Below are positions 8,127 through 18,239 of a stretch of 23,778 nt of DNA, in pieces (position 1 is the stretch's first letter; each line of letters begins with the position of its first letter). The translations under genes and the position numbers were made by a program. The DNA comes from Arsenophonus sp052174535 (GTDB lineage: Bacteria; Pseudomonadota; Gammaproteobacteria; Enterobacterales; Enterobacteriaceae), in assembly GCA_052174535.1 (NCBI GenBank), contig JBQMRQ010000043.1, positions 1 through 23,778 of the forward strand, written 5' to 3'. A model generated the notes under the pieces. That model was given only the letters and a program-made list of their open reading frames with translations. It was not told where the DNA came from and made no database searches.

Positions 8127-9977
8127 TTAAATAGATAGCTTTTTAATACGTTTACCACCACCATACAATAAGTTCACGATAGCACGTGTTCCTATAATTG
8201 CAGTAAACATGGAGGTGGCAATACCAATCGCCGTAGTAATGGCAAACCCTTTAATTGAGCCGGTGCCTATCGCATACAAAATAGTTGCAGTGATCATAGT
8301 TGTTAAATTCGCATCTAAGATACTGGAAAATGCCCCTTTATAACCTTCATGTATTGCTTGCTGTATTGAACGACCATTCTTCAGTTCCTCTTTTATACGT
8401 TCATTAATCAATACATTAGCATCAACAGCAACAGCAAGCGTTAAAACAATACCAGCAATTCCTGGCATGGTTAAAGTAGCTCCCGGTAATAACGACATAA
8501 CCCCAATAATAAGGATCAAGTTTGCTAACAATGCAGAACTGGCAATCAGACCAAATTTACGATAATAAATGATCATGAATAGAACTGAAGCAAGAAAACC
8601 GGCTAACGATGCTTTCATTCCTTGTTCAATATTTTGCAATCCTAATGTTGGCCCAATTGTCCGTTCTTCAACAATTTGAATAGGTGCAATCAATGCGCCA
8701 GCTCGTAATAATAAAGATAATTGATGAGCTTCGGTTGGATTGCTAATATTAGTAATACGAAATTTGCTACCAAAACGACTGGAAATTCTGGCAACATTAA
8801 TGACTTTTTCATCTTTTATTAAAATAATACGACCATTAGCATCCTTTCGCCTACTATCTTTATAGTCAACAAACAAGGTTGCCATCAGTTTATCCTGATT
8901 ATTACGAGTAAAGTCAGACATAATAGATCCACCTGAACTATCCAAACCAATGGTTACCTGTGGTCTGCCCATTTCATCTAAATCTGATCTCGAATCAGTA
9001 ATATGATCTCCTGTCAATATAACATATTTATAAAGAACAACAGGTTCATTATTACGAGTATATTTTATCTCAGAATCACCTGGGATATAACCTCGTTGAA
9101 TAGTTGAATTGTCTATGTCGACATTAACCAAGCGAAATTCTAGAGTTGCAGTAGCACCAAGGATCTCTTTTGCTCGCGCTGTATCTTGAATACCAGGTAA
9201 TTCAACGACAATACGATCAGCACCCTGACGTTGAACTAATGATTCGGTAACACCTAATTGGTTAATACGGTTACGGATAATATTAATATTTTGTGATACT
9301 GCATAATTACGCGCTTCACGGATCCGCTCATCTGTTATTGCCACCATTAATAGATTATTACTGCTAGCGGTATAAATCAAATCGCGATAACGTGGTGTTA
9401 AATAAGATTTCGCTTCCGAACGCCCATTATTATCATAAAAACAGATTTTAACACCGTAATTATCTATCTTATGTATAGTTGAATAGGGGATCATTTTTTC
9501 ACGTAAATCATTACGCAGGCCATCTATAATCTGTTCTTGCAACTTATCTAATGCTGATTCTATATCTACTTCTATTAAAAAGTGAACACCACCACGCAAA
9601 TCTAACCCCAATTTCATTGGTTCACCACCAAATGCCCTTAACCAATGAGGGGTAGCAGGTGCTAGATTTAACGCCACGATATACTGTTCTCCTAAACCGG
9701 AAAATAATATTTCGCGTGCATGAAGTTGAATATCTGAATTATTAAAACGAGCAAGAATTATACCACTTTCCAGTGCAATTGATTTACTTTCAATTTTTTC
9801 TTTCTTTAAAAGATTCCTAACTCGATTTAAAGTCTGTTCATTAGCTGCAGTTCCCCGCATGCCAGTAATCTGAATAGACGGATCTTCTCCATAAATATTG
9901 GGAAGTGCATATAGTAGACCGATAAGCAACGTAGCGATCAGCATGAAATACTTCCATAAAGGATAATGGTTTAGCAC
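8127..9977 (-). CDS. secD: Protein translocase subunit SecD
   Basis: SecD is the partner of SecF in the translocon-associated complex. It has 616 residues against 615 in E. coli. The start is GTG 9977 (LNHYPLWKYFMLIATLLIGL), with AAGGGAA upstream. An N-terminal membrane anchor is followed by the large periplasmic P1 domain with GLDLRGGVHFLIEV near residue 125, and by the conserved LPGIQDTARAKEILGATATLEFR. The C-terminal five-segment membrane domain starts near residue 450 and contains VDANVLINERIKEEL, whose Asp falls at residue 519, the proton-relay position of E. coli SecD. It lies between yajC (27 bp gap) and secF (12 bp gap), so one transcript is likely. Confidence 0.98.
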   Translation of the reverse strand: MLNHYPLWKYFMLIATLLIGLLYALPNIYGEDPSIQITGMRGTAANEQTLNRVRNLLKKEKIESKSIALESGIILARFNNSDIQLHAREILFSGLGEQYIVALNLAPATPHWLRAFGGEPMKLGLDLRGGVHFLIEVDIESALDKLQEQIIDGLRNDLREKMIPYSTIHKIDNYGVKICFYDNNGRSEAKSYLTPRYRDLIYTASSNNLLMVAITDERIREARNYAVSQNINIIRNRINQLGVTESLVQRQGADRIVVELPGIQDTARAKEILGATATLEFRLVNVDIDNSTIQRGYIPGDSEIKYTRNNEPVVLYKYVILTGDHITDSRSDLDEMGRPQVTIGLDSSGGSIMSDFTRNNQDKLMATLFVDYKDSRRKDANGRIILIKDEKVINVARISSRFGSKFRITNISNPTEAHQLSLLLRAGALIAPIQIVEERTIGPTLGLQNIEQGMKASLAGFLASVLFMIIYYRKFGLIASSALLANLILIIGVMSLLPGATLTMPGIAGIVLTLAVAVDANVLINERIKEELKNGRSIQQAIHEGYKGAFSSILDANLTTMITATILYAIGTGSIKGFAITTAIGIATSMFTAIIGTRAIVNLLYGGGKRIKKLSI

Positions 9978-10004
9978 AGTAATTCCCTTCGAGAAAATCA
10001 GAAA

Positions 10005-10337
10005 TTAGATAGACTTCATTGTACCTTTTGGTAATATAGCAGCAACGAAATCACGTTTAATGGTTACATTATTAGTGTCATTTAATGCAATAACAACATA
10101 ATCTGTTTCAGATACTTTAGTGACGCGGCCAATTAATCCACTGGTTGTTAGTATCTCATCACCTTTAGAAATAGAATCAATTAATTTTTTATGCTCTTTA
10201 GCTCGTTTCTGCTGTGGGCGTAAGATCATGAAATAAAAAATCAGTCCGAAAACAACTACCATCATGATCAAAGAATATGGATTTTCTTGCCCCTGATCAG
10301 CAGTTGAAGCAATTGTTTCAGAAATAAACAAACTCAT
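10005..10337 (-). CDS. yajC: Sec translocon accessory subunit YajC
   Basis: YajC is a small inner-membrane protein that copurifies with SecDF. From the ATG at 10337 it has 110 residues, identical in length to the E. coli protein. A TTG one codon upstream is a poorer start. GAGGAAA lies about 5 nt before the ATG region. An N-terminal membrane segment around residues 24-40 (LIMMVVVFGLIFYFMILRP) is followed by the family motif PQQKRAKEHKKLIDSI and a soluble tail with DEILTTSGLIGRV and IKRDFVAAILPKGTMKSI. It precedes secD by 27 bp and follows tgt by 119 bp, in the conserved tgt-yajC-secD-secF order. Confidence 0.97.
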   Translation of the reverse strand: MSLFISETIASTADQGQENPYSLIMMVVVFGLIFYFMILRPQQKRAKEHKKLIDSISKGDEILTTSGLIGRVTKVSETDYVVIALNDTNNVTIKRDFVAAILPKGTMKSI

Positions 10338-10459
10338 CAAAATTTCCTCATTATCATTAATACAATATTTTTAATTAAAAATTAATATAAGCAAATAAAA
10401 ATCCTACACTGATTTAATTTAATTAGAATAAATAGAACTATACTCTAGTTTGATGAAAT

Positions 10460-11563
10460 TTATTTATTGATCTGTCGATAAAACTCTATTGCGAAAGCCT
10501 CAAATTCACCTTTTTCAATCGCTTGTCGAATTTTAGTCATTAATTGTTGATAATAATATAAATTGTGCAAGGTATTAAGCCTGATACCAAGAATTTCAGT
10601 ACATCGGTCAAGATGATGTAAATAAGCACGGCTATAGTGAGAGCAAGTATAACAGTCACAATAAGGATCTAACGGCGAAGTATCTAACTTATATTTTGCA
10701 TTACGGATTTTAATTATGCCTTCTGTGACAAAGAGATGACCATTTCGGGCATTTCGGGTTGGCATTACACAATCAAACATATCAATACCGTAACGAACCC
10801 CTTCAATCAGATCCTCCGGTTTACCGACTCCCATTAAATAACGTGGTTTATTCTGCGGAATTTGTGGGCAAAGATCCTCTAAAATACGATGCATATCCTC
10901 TTTAGGTTCTCCCACAGATAAACCACCAACAGCATAACCATCAAAACCAATATCAACCAAGCCTTTTAGTGATATATAACGTAAATCTGAATAAACGCTG
11001 CCCTGAATAATACCAAACAGCACATTTTTATTAGCTAACTCATCAAATCGTTGACGACTACGTTTTGCCAGACGAAGGGACATCTCCATCGATTTTTTAG
11101 CGTAATTCCAATCTACCGGATAAGGTGTGCATTCATCAAAAATCATGACAATATCTGAACCTAGATCGTATTGGATTTCCATCGACTTTTCAGGGCTTAG
11201 AAAAATCCTTTTACCATTAATTGGATCGCGAAAATAGACGCCCTCTTCTTTAATTTTACATATGGCACCAAGGCTAAAAACCTGAAATCCGCCTGAATCA
11301 GTCAAAATTGGTCCTTGCCATTGCATGAAATTATGTAGATCGCCATGTAACTTTATTATTTTCTGTCCAGGACGCAACCATAAATGAAAAGTATTACCTA
11401 ACAAGATTTGTGATCCAGTTTGTTTGATTTCTTCTGGTGTCATTCCCTTGACTGTACCATAAGTGCCAACCGGCATAAAAGCAGGTGTTTCTACGATCCC
11501 ACGCTCAAAAATTAAGCGACCACGACGAGCTTGGCCGTCTTGGTTTTGTAATTCATATTCCAC
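10460..11563 (-). CDS. tgt: tRNA-guanine transglycosylase
   Basis: Tgt swaps guanine-34 of GUN-anticodon tRNAs for preQ1, the first tRNA-bound step of queuosine synthesis. It has 367 residues against 375 in E. coli, and the difference is a shorter C-terminal tail. The GTG at 11563 matches the family N-terminus, and GAGAGGGAAG lies directly upstream. Asp89 (ILTDSGGFQVF) and the nucleophile Asp264 (GIDMFDCVMPTRNARNG) are at the E. coli positions. The zinc ligands Cys302, Cys304, Cys307 and His333 (CDCYTC and NTLHNL) are also present. queA lies upstream on the same strand, separated by 96 bp, so two consecutive queuosine enzymes are kept side by side. Confidence 0.98.
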   Translation of the reverse strand: MEYELQNQDGQARRGRLIFERGIVETPAFMPVGTYGTVKGMTPEEIKQTGSQILLGNTFHLWLRPGQKIIKLHGDLHNFMQWQGPILTDSGGFQVFSLGAICKIKEEGVYFRDPINGKRIFLSPEKSMEIQYDLGSDIVMIFDECTPYPVDWNYAKKSMEMSLRLAKRSRQRFDELANKNVLFGIIQGSVYSDLRYISLKGLVDIGFDGYAVGGLSVGEPKEDMHRILEDLCPQIPQNKPRYLMGVGKPEDLIEGVRYGIDMFDCVMPTRNARNGHLFVTEGIIKIRNAKYKLDTSPLDPYCDCYTCSHYSRAYLHHLDRCTEILGIRLNTLHNLYYYQQLMTKIRQAIEKGEFEAFAIEFYRQINK

Positions 11564-11659
11564 CTTCCCTCTCTAGCATCATAAAACAGTCTGATGGGTT
11601 ATTTAGATATTCAGTTAAATACATTGATGATATTGAATTAATAATTAATAGATAGTTAG

Positions 11660-12721
11660 CTATTTTTTATTCTCTGCCTTAGGGTTATGCGTAATAAACA
11701 TGGCATCACCATAACTAAAAAAACGATACTTCTCTGCGATTGCTTTTTGGTAGGCATTCATTGTATGCTGATAACCAGCAAAAGCAGATACTAACATAAC
11801 TAAAGTAGATTTAGCTAAATGGAAATTAGTAATCAATGCATCAACAATTTGAAAATGAAAGCCTTGATAAATAAAAATTCGAGTATCATCAAAAAATGGG
11901 GAAATAATTCCTTCTTTACACGCATAAGCTGCACTCTCTAATGATCGAATTGAAGTTGTGCCAACCGCAATAACCCGTTTACCTCTCGCTTTACACGCTA
12001 CTATTGCATCAACAACTTGTTGCGATACTTCAACATATTCTGCATGCATGGTATGTTCAGCAATATTTTCCACTCGAACAGGTTGAAATGTACCGGTACT
12101 AACATGTAGCGTTACAAACGCCATCGCCACTCCTTTTTGTCGTAGCGCCGCTAGTAATGATTCATCAAAATGTAATCCTGCCGTGGGTGCAGCAACAGCT
12201 CCAGGCCGTTGGCTATAAACTGTTTGATAAAGCACGCGATCAACCTCTTCATCATGACGAGTAATATAGGGAGGTAAAGGTATATGACCAATATCATTTA
12301 AAATAACTAACACATCTCGATTATCTTGAAAACCAATTTCAAATAACGTATCGTGTCTTGCCAATATAATGGCTTTAACACTTTCATCATCACCTAATAA
12401 TAATTTAGTTCCAACTTTTGGTGCTTTAGAAGCACGAATATGTGCTGAAACTCGATGGAGATCTAACATACGCTCAATCAATACTTCAATTTTGCCACCA
12501 GAGATTTTGCGTCCATAAACACGAGCCGGTATCACCTGGGTATCATTGAAAACCAGTAAATCACCTGATTCTATTTTATCAACAATATCAGTAAATATAC
12601 CATGTCCCAGTTCACCTGTTAAACCGTTTAAAGAAAGTAACCGGCAATTACTACGTTTAGTTAAGGGATAATGGGCTATTAACTCATTAGGTAATTTAAA
12701 AGCAAAATCAGAGAGCCGCAT
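11660..12721 (-). CDS. queA: S-adenosylmethionine:tRNA ribosyltransferase-isomerase
   Basis: QueA transfers and isomerises the ribosyl part of SAM onto preQ1-tRNA to give epoxyqueuosine, directly after Tgt. It has 353 residues against 356 in E. coli. The ATG at 12721 (MRLSDFAFKLPNELIAHYP) matches the family start, with only a weak GAG next to it as ribosome binding site. Signature blocks are RSNCRLLSL, FNDTQVIPAR, GAVAAPTAGLHFDE, VTLHVSTGTFQPVR, AVGTTSIRSLESA, TNFHLAKSTL and YRFFSYGDAMFI. It is divergent from the decayed acpH across about 106 bp, the same arrangement as queA and acpH in E. coli. Confidence 0.98.
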   Translation of the reverse strand: MRLSDFAFKLPNELIAHYPLTKRSNCRLLSLNGLTGELGHGIFTDIVDKIESGDLLVFNDTQVIPARVYGRKISGGKIEVLIERMLDLHRVSAHIRASKAPKVGTKLLLGDDESVKAIILARHDTLFEIGFQDNRDVLVILNDIGHIPLPPYITRHDEEVDRVLYQTVYSQRPGAVAAPTAGLHFDESLLAALRQKGVAMAFVTLHVSTGTFQPVRVENIAEHTMHAEYVEVSQQVVDAIVACKARGKRVIAVGTTSIRSLESAAYACKEGIISPFFDDTRIFIYQGFHFQIVDALITNFHLAKSTLVMLVSAFAGYQHTMNAYQKAIAEKYRFFSYGDAMFITHNPKAENKK

Positions 12722-12827
12722 CTCAGTATACTATTTAATTAAAACAAGCGAATTAGTCTAGTGCAGCAATAAAAACAGTGCAACCAATAAGCATCACGAA
12801 AACTAAAAATTCACTCATAATAACACT

Positions 12828-13380
12828 ATGATTTTTACACGCTTACATTTAGTTCAACGAGCACAAAGTTCCTTATTTAGGAAATTTAATGGCGGATTTT
12901 ATTTACAGTGATCCTAATGTCCTGTATTTAGCAAGCGTTATGGTTAGGATCAAAATGCATAGTCAAGTAGACAGTTTACCGATTAGCAGCGCATTGTGAT
13001 TAATACGAAGCAATTTTTTTGATTACTGTGTACCATCGGAGTCGCAGTAATCATGCTTGATTTAATTTGAGATCACTTTCTTGCTTTATATTGATATCAA
13101 ATCAAAACAAAATAAATTCTACTTAAAATTTATTCATTATTTTTACCAGAAAATAAAACCTAACTTATATTATATCTAAAAAAAATTTTAAGAATTAAAT
13201 GAGTATTTATAGTCATAAAACTGGTTGATCGAACATGCAAAACCTGAATATATTAGGCTATGTTGGTAAAGGTTATTGGTAAAAATTCTTTGAAGGATTT
13301 TCGCTACAGCATGGTTGCCACGAAAAGTAAACAGTAGTAAAGATCAAAAAGACTTTTTCCAACGCATGCTGCTAACATAA
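12828..13380 (+). pseudogene. acpH: Decayed acyl carrier protein phosphodiesterase
   Basis: AcpH removes the phosphopantetheine arm from acyl carrier protein. The remnant starts at ATG 12828 with RLHLVQRAQSSLF, shifts frame to GNLMADFIYSDPN (family GNLLADF), then runs on to KMHSQVDSL. Further on, VAVIMLDLI is followed by a stop where the family has Trp, then DHFLALY. Later weak matches are WLIEHAKPEYI near 13228 and DQKDFFQRMLLT just before the TAA at 13378-13380. The total length of 553 bp is close to the roughly 580 bp of E. coli acpH. Several frameshifts and stops make it inactive. Its position divergent from queA confirms the assignment. The 3' boundary is less certain because the transposase remnant begins directly after it. 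Confidence 0.82.
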
Positions 13381-14285
13381 ATTGCATCTCATTATTTTGT
13401 TCGGCGACAATATGTAGATGATATCTATCTATGCATTGAAGAACAACTCATTTCACTTTATCATACTCATATTGTCCATAGTGGACATGTTATCCACTAT
13501 GGATATTGATTAGGATTACAGCGATATCATTAAAATTTCAATTACAGAAAAACATTAACAATCTTACTATAAGTCCTTCTGGCGAAACTGCATCACAAGG
13601 ATAAATTATTTAGTTATCTGTGATCTATATATTGAATAATTAAATAGCTTGATTTTATAGGAGTGAGCGAAACAAATAGAGATTTGATTTGAAAACAGTG
13701 TTTAGATGAACATCACTACTCCTTGTCTTAGCAAGAACAGTTAACCTTAATATACTAAGTATTATTTATTGAAATCAATGAAATATTTTCTCGAATCCTT
13801 TTAAAGGGAGCATTGTATTCTCACATAGAAAAGTGAGAAAATACAGGAAATGATGAGATAAAAGAAAAATCGTTGATATTATAATCACACCTGAGGTCGA
13901 TAAAGTTATGTGATCCATAAGATTCTTGAAGAGTTTAATGTAGAGTGTATTAGTCATTTTCTTCAACCAATCATCAAGAAGAAGTCCATCATTTGTTTAA
14001 ATAGAACTAAATGGCATAAAAACTTTTTTGTTGAGGACAAAACTAGTTACAATCGGATAAAAAGTTGACTAACTAGATAGTTCTTGATAAGAAATTATAC
14101 ATTCAAATGTGAATAGTTATATCAGGTGATTATAAGTATATATGAGTAGATTTCGTGGTATTGGGTTTCTTTTATTTACCGAATTATCTAGCATGTGAGA
14201 AGATTGCTTGAAACAATAACAATTGAAATTCAGAGTAGCTATAAATTGCTCTGCGAGAAAACCAATAACTTTATGAATATAGCCT
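13381..14285 (+). mobile_element. Decayed IS1595-type transposase, copy A
   Basis: This stretch is colinear with a second copy at 21577-22480. Reading the two together recovers a transposase of the IS1595 kind. The probable start is ATG 13418. A zinc-ribbon-like region follows, where copy A reads HSGHVIHYGY. Then come LLAKLHHKDKLFSYL and the vestige of the DDE-domain start, IEINEIF (IEVDETFF in copy B). The C-terminal end is around NVNS at 14110, with RFRGIG after it. Many frameshifts and stops are present, so the copy is dead and looks older than copy B. Similarity between the copies runs on past the coding part to about 14285. No convincing terminal inverted repeats or target duplication were found, so the outer limits are approximate. 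Confidence 0.72.
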
Positions 14286-15289
14286 GAAAAACAGTATGGT
14301 GGACAGATGTTCTAAACTAACTAATTTAATTGGTTTTTTTGATGACTTTATTCTATATAATTACGATTTTTTGCTTTTTTTTGCAATTTATTCAGTAATA
14401 ATCACTTTTTCCGAAACTAGGAAAAAGAAAAAGTATCATCATTAATTAAAAGCAAAAAAGTTAGCTGATTGTAAACTAAGGTTTATTGCTAATTAAAATT
14501 AAATTATACTCTTTAGGTATCTGGCACTATATCAAAGTTGTTTGGTAAGAAAACCATTTATTATAGAATAAAAATAATTAAAAGAATTATGAATGTAGTA
14601 CCAGCCATGATTAAATCATCAGCATTAGTAATTTAATTTATTCGCAATATCAGAAATAAATGTTTGAAAAACTCAGAAGATTTTATTACTCCCCAAAGAC
14701 TAGACAAATCAATATAGTTAACATAAATCATTATAAATCCTAGATGGATATATCTCCACTATTTTAAAGTAAAATTTATTATAATTTATACAATATATGC
14801 TGGAAAATTGCGATTAATATAGGAATAGAAAATTTAATCCAGTTTAGTTAATCCTAAATTTGAGATTTTTATAGAAAGAGATGAACCTAACACACCATGA
14901 TCTATGCTGCCACAACTATGGTGTTTCATGGATGTTTATAATCTAAGTACTGTTTATATTCTGCAATATGTTAATTTTTTAAGAATTCATCTAGAATATA
15001 GGGTTCGAAGTAATCTCCTAGAGGCATTAAACCAGGTGAACTAGGAAGGCAACACATGACTTTATATTATTAGATCAACTGGTTTTTATTTGAAGAGATC
15101 TATGATTTCTATCCTGAAAAAATAATGAAAGACCAACTAAATTTTTTCTGACATCTCAAAAAGAGGATGATAAAACGCTTTGGATAAACAGGCTGTGTAA
15201 CATGTGAAGCCGTCTTGTTGTCTTCCTTATTTACCTAATTCTGATTTCTAGGAGACTTATTTAGAGTCATCTGGTTGAATTCCTAAAAA
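14286..15289. other. Unassigned decayed stretch between the transposase remnant and carB
   Basis: About 1 kb with no intact gene and no family I could recognise. Stops are dense in all frames, with homopolymer runs (for example T-rich at 14331-14390). The most protein-like piece is on the minus strand: ATG 15057 to a TAA at 14971-14973 gives 28 codons (including LGDYFEPYILDEFLKN). The same frame continues after the stop with HIAEYKQYLDYKHP. It lies downstream of carB, so it could be the remains of the next gene of that locus, but I cannot name it. Confidence 0.5.
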
Positions 15290-18224
15290 TTAACATATAG
15301 TAGAGTATAAAATAGTATTTAGATCATCCCTTTTTTGAGGGAAATATAGCTAGACGCTCACAGCATAGTGTACTACGTTCAGAAATTAGCATACATATTC
15401 CTATCAGATCGGAAAAGGAAAATATTTTTACAAGAAAATGACTATAGATTACTGAGCAGGCAACAGTATCATCGGTAAACGATAGGAAATATGGCTATAA
15501 TTATAAACATTACCTACTATTGCTTTTTTAGCAAAAGTAAATTCAGAGATGCTATAACTTTTAACCAAAGTAGATGCAGAAATTATTAGCCTGAATAGCA
15601 ACTCTGCTTTTACGTGTTGTAGTTGTTCTGCCGATGGGGAGCCTAATCATTATAATATTTCTTTCAACTATATTCATCAATAAGTAGCTTTGCCATGAAT
15701 AGTTAGGGTTATACGACAAGGATCCGTATAATGATTCTAGATCGAATTCTATTTCTCAAGAAAGATTTATTATATTAATTAATAAAAAATAATTTCTTTG
15801 GTATATTTTGTTTAGCTAAAGATTGCCCGATTGTGATGATACACGAGCAGGCACTTTTCAAGTGTTAATTCCTATTACTTTTAATATAAAAGTAACTGCA
15901 TACAGCATCTAGATTATTTTATATTAAATAAAAGTCATTATCTTTAAGCGTAAATTAAAGATTTATTAATCCCTGAACTCGTAGTTCAAAAGTATGTTTT
16001 TACCTTGTTCAGGTATAATATGATGTACATTCTAACTTAATGTAATAAGATAGTAAAGAATAGGTGGAATTAGCTAAGTGAGCTCTTTAGTCTATTTAAT
16101 TCTCGTAACCGTGATGGTTTTCTACCCGACAAAGCCAGAAACAAGCCGCTGCTTATTAAGAACGTTCACAATTTTCAGTGCAATTAATCGCATCTAAATA
16201 GCACCAATAATAAGGGGGGTTGCTCGATCCTTCTAAAGCGAGGATCAATTTTAATAGTGTCTGATCCAACCATATTCCATAATTATATTTACAGATTGTT
16301 TGATTCTAATTATTTCTAATGTATCTTCTTATCTTCTAAAGTTTATCAGTTCAAAATAAAGATGATCAGATCTATCATAATCAGTAGAAACCATTTTAAG
16401 ATTACAGTTTACCACTATTGGTTGGTAAACATCTTTACATAACGCTAAAGATGCATGAACACAGCAATAATTAACTTAATTCTTTGACCAATACGATTCA
16501 TTCCGCTACCTAGTGGAATAATCTTAATTTTGCTATTTCCAGGGATTGTCTCCACATTCATCTTCATAATGTGAAATATAGATAAACAGTATCTGTGGTA
16601 AATTGTTATATAAGTATAAACACACTTAAAAACAGGATACAGTTTATATTTATGGCGTAATTTATGGATTTCAGTTTCAGAAATACCAACTAATTTAGCC
16701 AAACGAATATTAGCAAATCCTTTTCATTTTAATCTCTGTGAGAATTCTGTTAATAACTCATTAATATCAAACTCAGTGATTTTCTCTTCTAAACAAACAG
16801 CCTCTTCAATCTGTACTAATAACTAACAATTAATATTGGTTAGATTAAAGACAACATCTGCAGACATATACCTGTACAGAAATCGCATTGGCTATATATC
16901 AGATGAGTTTAGCACTAGTATTTTTAACTCACGACAAATTTTTGTTAACAAATTAAATTCATTTAAATCTATTTTAGAATCAAAATCTGTTGTGGCAACT
17001 TCCAATCCATCCACGCAATGCTTTTTGTATAGATTCTTGAAAAGTTTGCTCAATAGTCATTACTTCCATTAACATATTTAATCTTAGTTGTTAGACAATC
17101 ATTACTACCCGGAAATTTTTTAAAATTAAAACATGGGATATTAGTTACGATATAATCATATAGAAGGTTCAAAGAGGCAGGTAATCCGACAGCTGACGGT
17201 ATATCATTTTATTAATTGATCAAGTGTATAACTACAGCAAGTTTTTCTGCAATCCTAGCAATAAAATAAACCAGTTGTTTTTAATGCCAAGACCAAAGAA
17301 GATGATAATCGTGAATTAATTTCAATATCAATTAAGTGATCAATTTTAAGATTTTGAGAAAATTCAATATTTAACCATCTGTTTCTACACTAATTTCTCG
17401 TAATATAGCTATTGATGTATTACGCATGATTTAATATTCTTTATCAGTTGATGTTTGAGCAGATGTAATAGTAATAGAATCTCCTATATCGATCCCATTA
17501 GATTAGATCAACATTTTCAATAGAAAAGATAATGATATAATTATCATTATTATCACCAATCACTTCCATTTCACACTCTTTCTAACCAGTCAACGATTTA
17601 TCTATCAATAATTTATTAGTTGGTAAAAGGTCTAACCTTGTTAGACAAATATCTTTAAACTCTTCACGGTTATATGCAATCCCACCACTTAAATCATCCA
17701 TGGTAAATGAAGAGCGAATAATACATAGAAAAGCTATTTTCTGCTATTTTTACACCTTTTTCCTGGAAGAGATAATTCCTTAGTGTGATTTTCAAAGCCG
17801 ATTTTCTTCATTGCTTTATGAAATCGTTACTGATTTTCCCCTTTATAAATTGCATCAGCTATTGTACAAATTATAGTAACAAAAAATTTTTTAATATATC
17901 TTTACGCTTTAATTCTAAAGCGTAATTTAAAATAGTAGGTTAGCTCTCCCTATTCTAGGGATATAGCATCAGGACATTCTTTTTCAAGAATTTTATATAC
18001 TACTTTCTCACTGAATCAGCTTAATATAAGTGATATCCGCCAGATCTGAATTCGTTATTATTATCGCCGAATTAGAATTAATTAAAATAATTTAATAACC
18101 CTTTTCATGTAGTGCTTTGCATTTTTGTGCATTTGAATAATTAAATTCACAATATTGGCTAATAACAATATTTGAGATCCAGCACCTAAAATTAAGATGC
18201 TTTAATATCTATCCGCTTCGCTAT
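15290..18224 (-). pseudogene. carB: Decayed carbamoyl-phosphate synthase large subunit
   Basis: CarB makes carbamoyl phosphate for arginine and pyrimidine synthesis. The remnant starts at 18224, where ATA GCG AAG CGG ATA GAT stands in place of ATG CCA AAA CGG; AGGAG survives just upstream (18233-18229). Recognisable blocks follow: EKECPDA near 17970, GIDIGDSITIT near 17480, and an 85-codon open piece at 16445-16702 (AKLVGISETEIHKLRHKYKL). After that come VNCNLKMVSTDYD near 16395, ELRVQGLINL near 15985, DNDFYLI near 15940, GQSLAKQNIPK near 15820 and ASTLVKSYSISEF near 15560. The C-terminus is weak, with a putative stop at 15292-15290. It spans 2,935 bp against about 3,220 bp expected. A net loss of roughly 270 bp falls in the second ATP-grasp domain, between about 16165 and 16080. 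Numerous stops and frameshifts make it inactive. Confidence 0.93.
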
Positions 18225-18239
18225 TTCGCTCCTGATTAA

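Noticed and set aside
13775..13966. Minus-strand 63-codon frame with hydrophobic stretches
   Set aside because: It is antisense to transposase copy A, which aligns colinearly with copy B on the plus strand. The hydrophobic look comes from AT-rich composition.
14995..15030. GGGTTCGAAG, resembling a tRNA T-arm
   Set aside because: No matching acceptor, D or anticodon arms are found at tRNA spacing, and no CCA-type end. No tRNA gene was seen anywhere in the window.
16836..17072. Plus-strand 78-codon frame
   Set aside because: It is antisense to the carB relic, whose CarB motifs on the minus strand extend on both sides.
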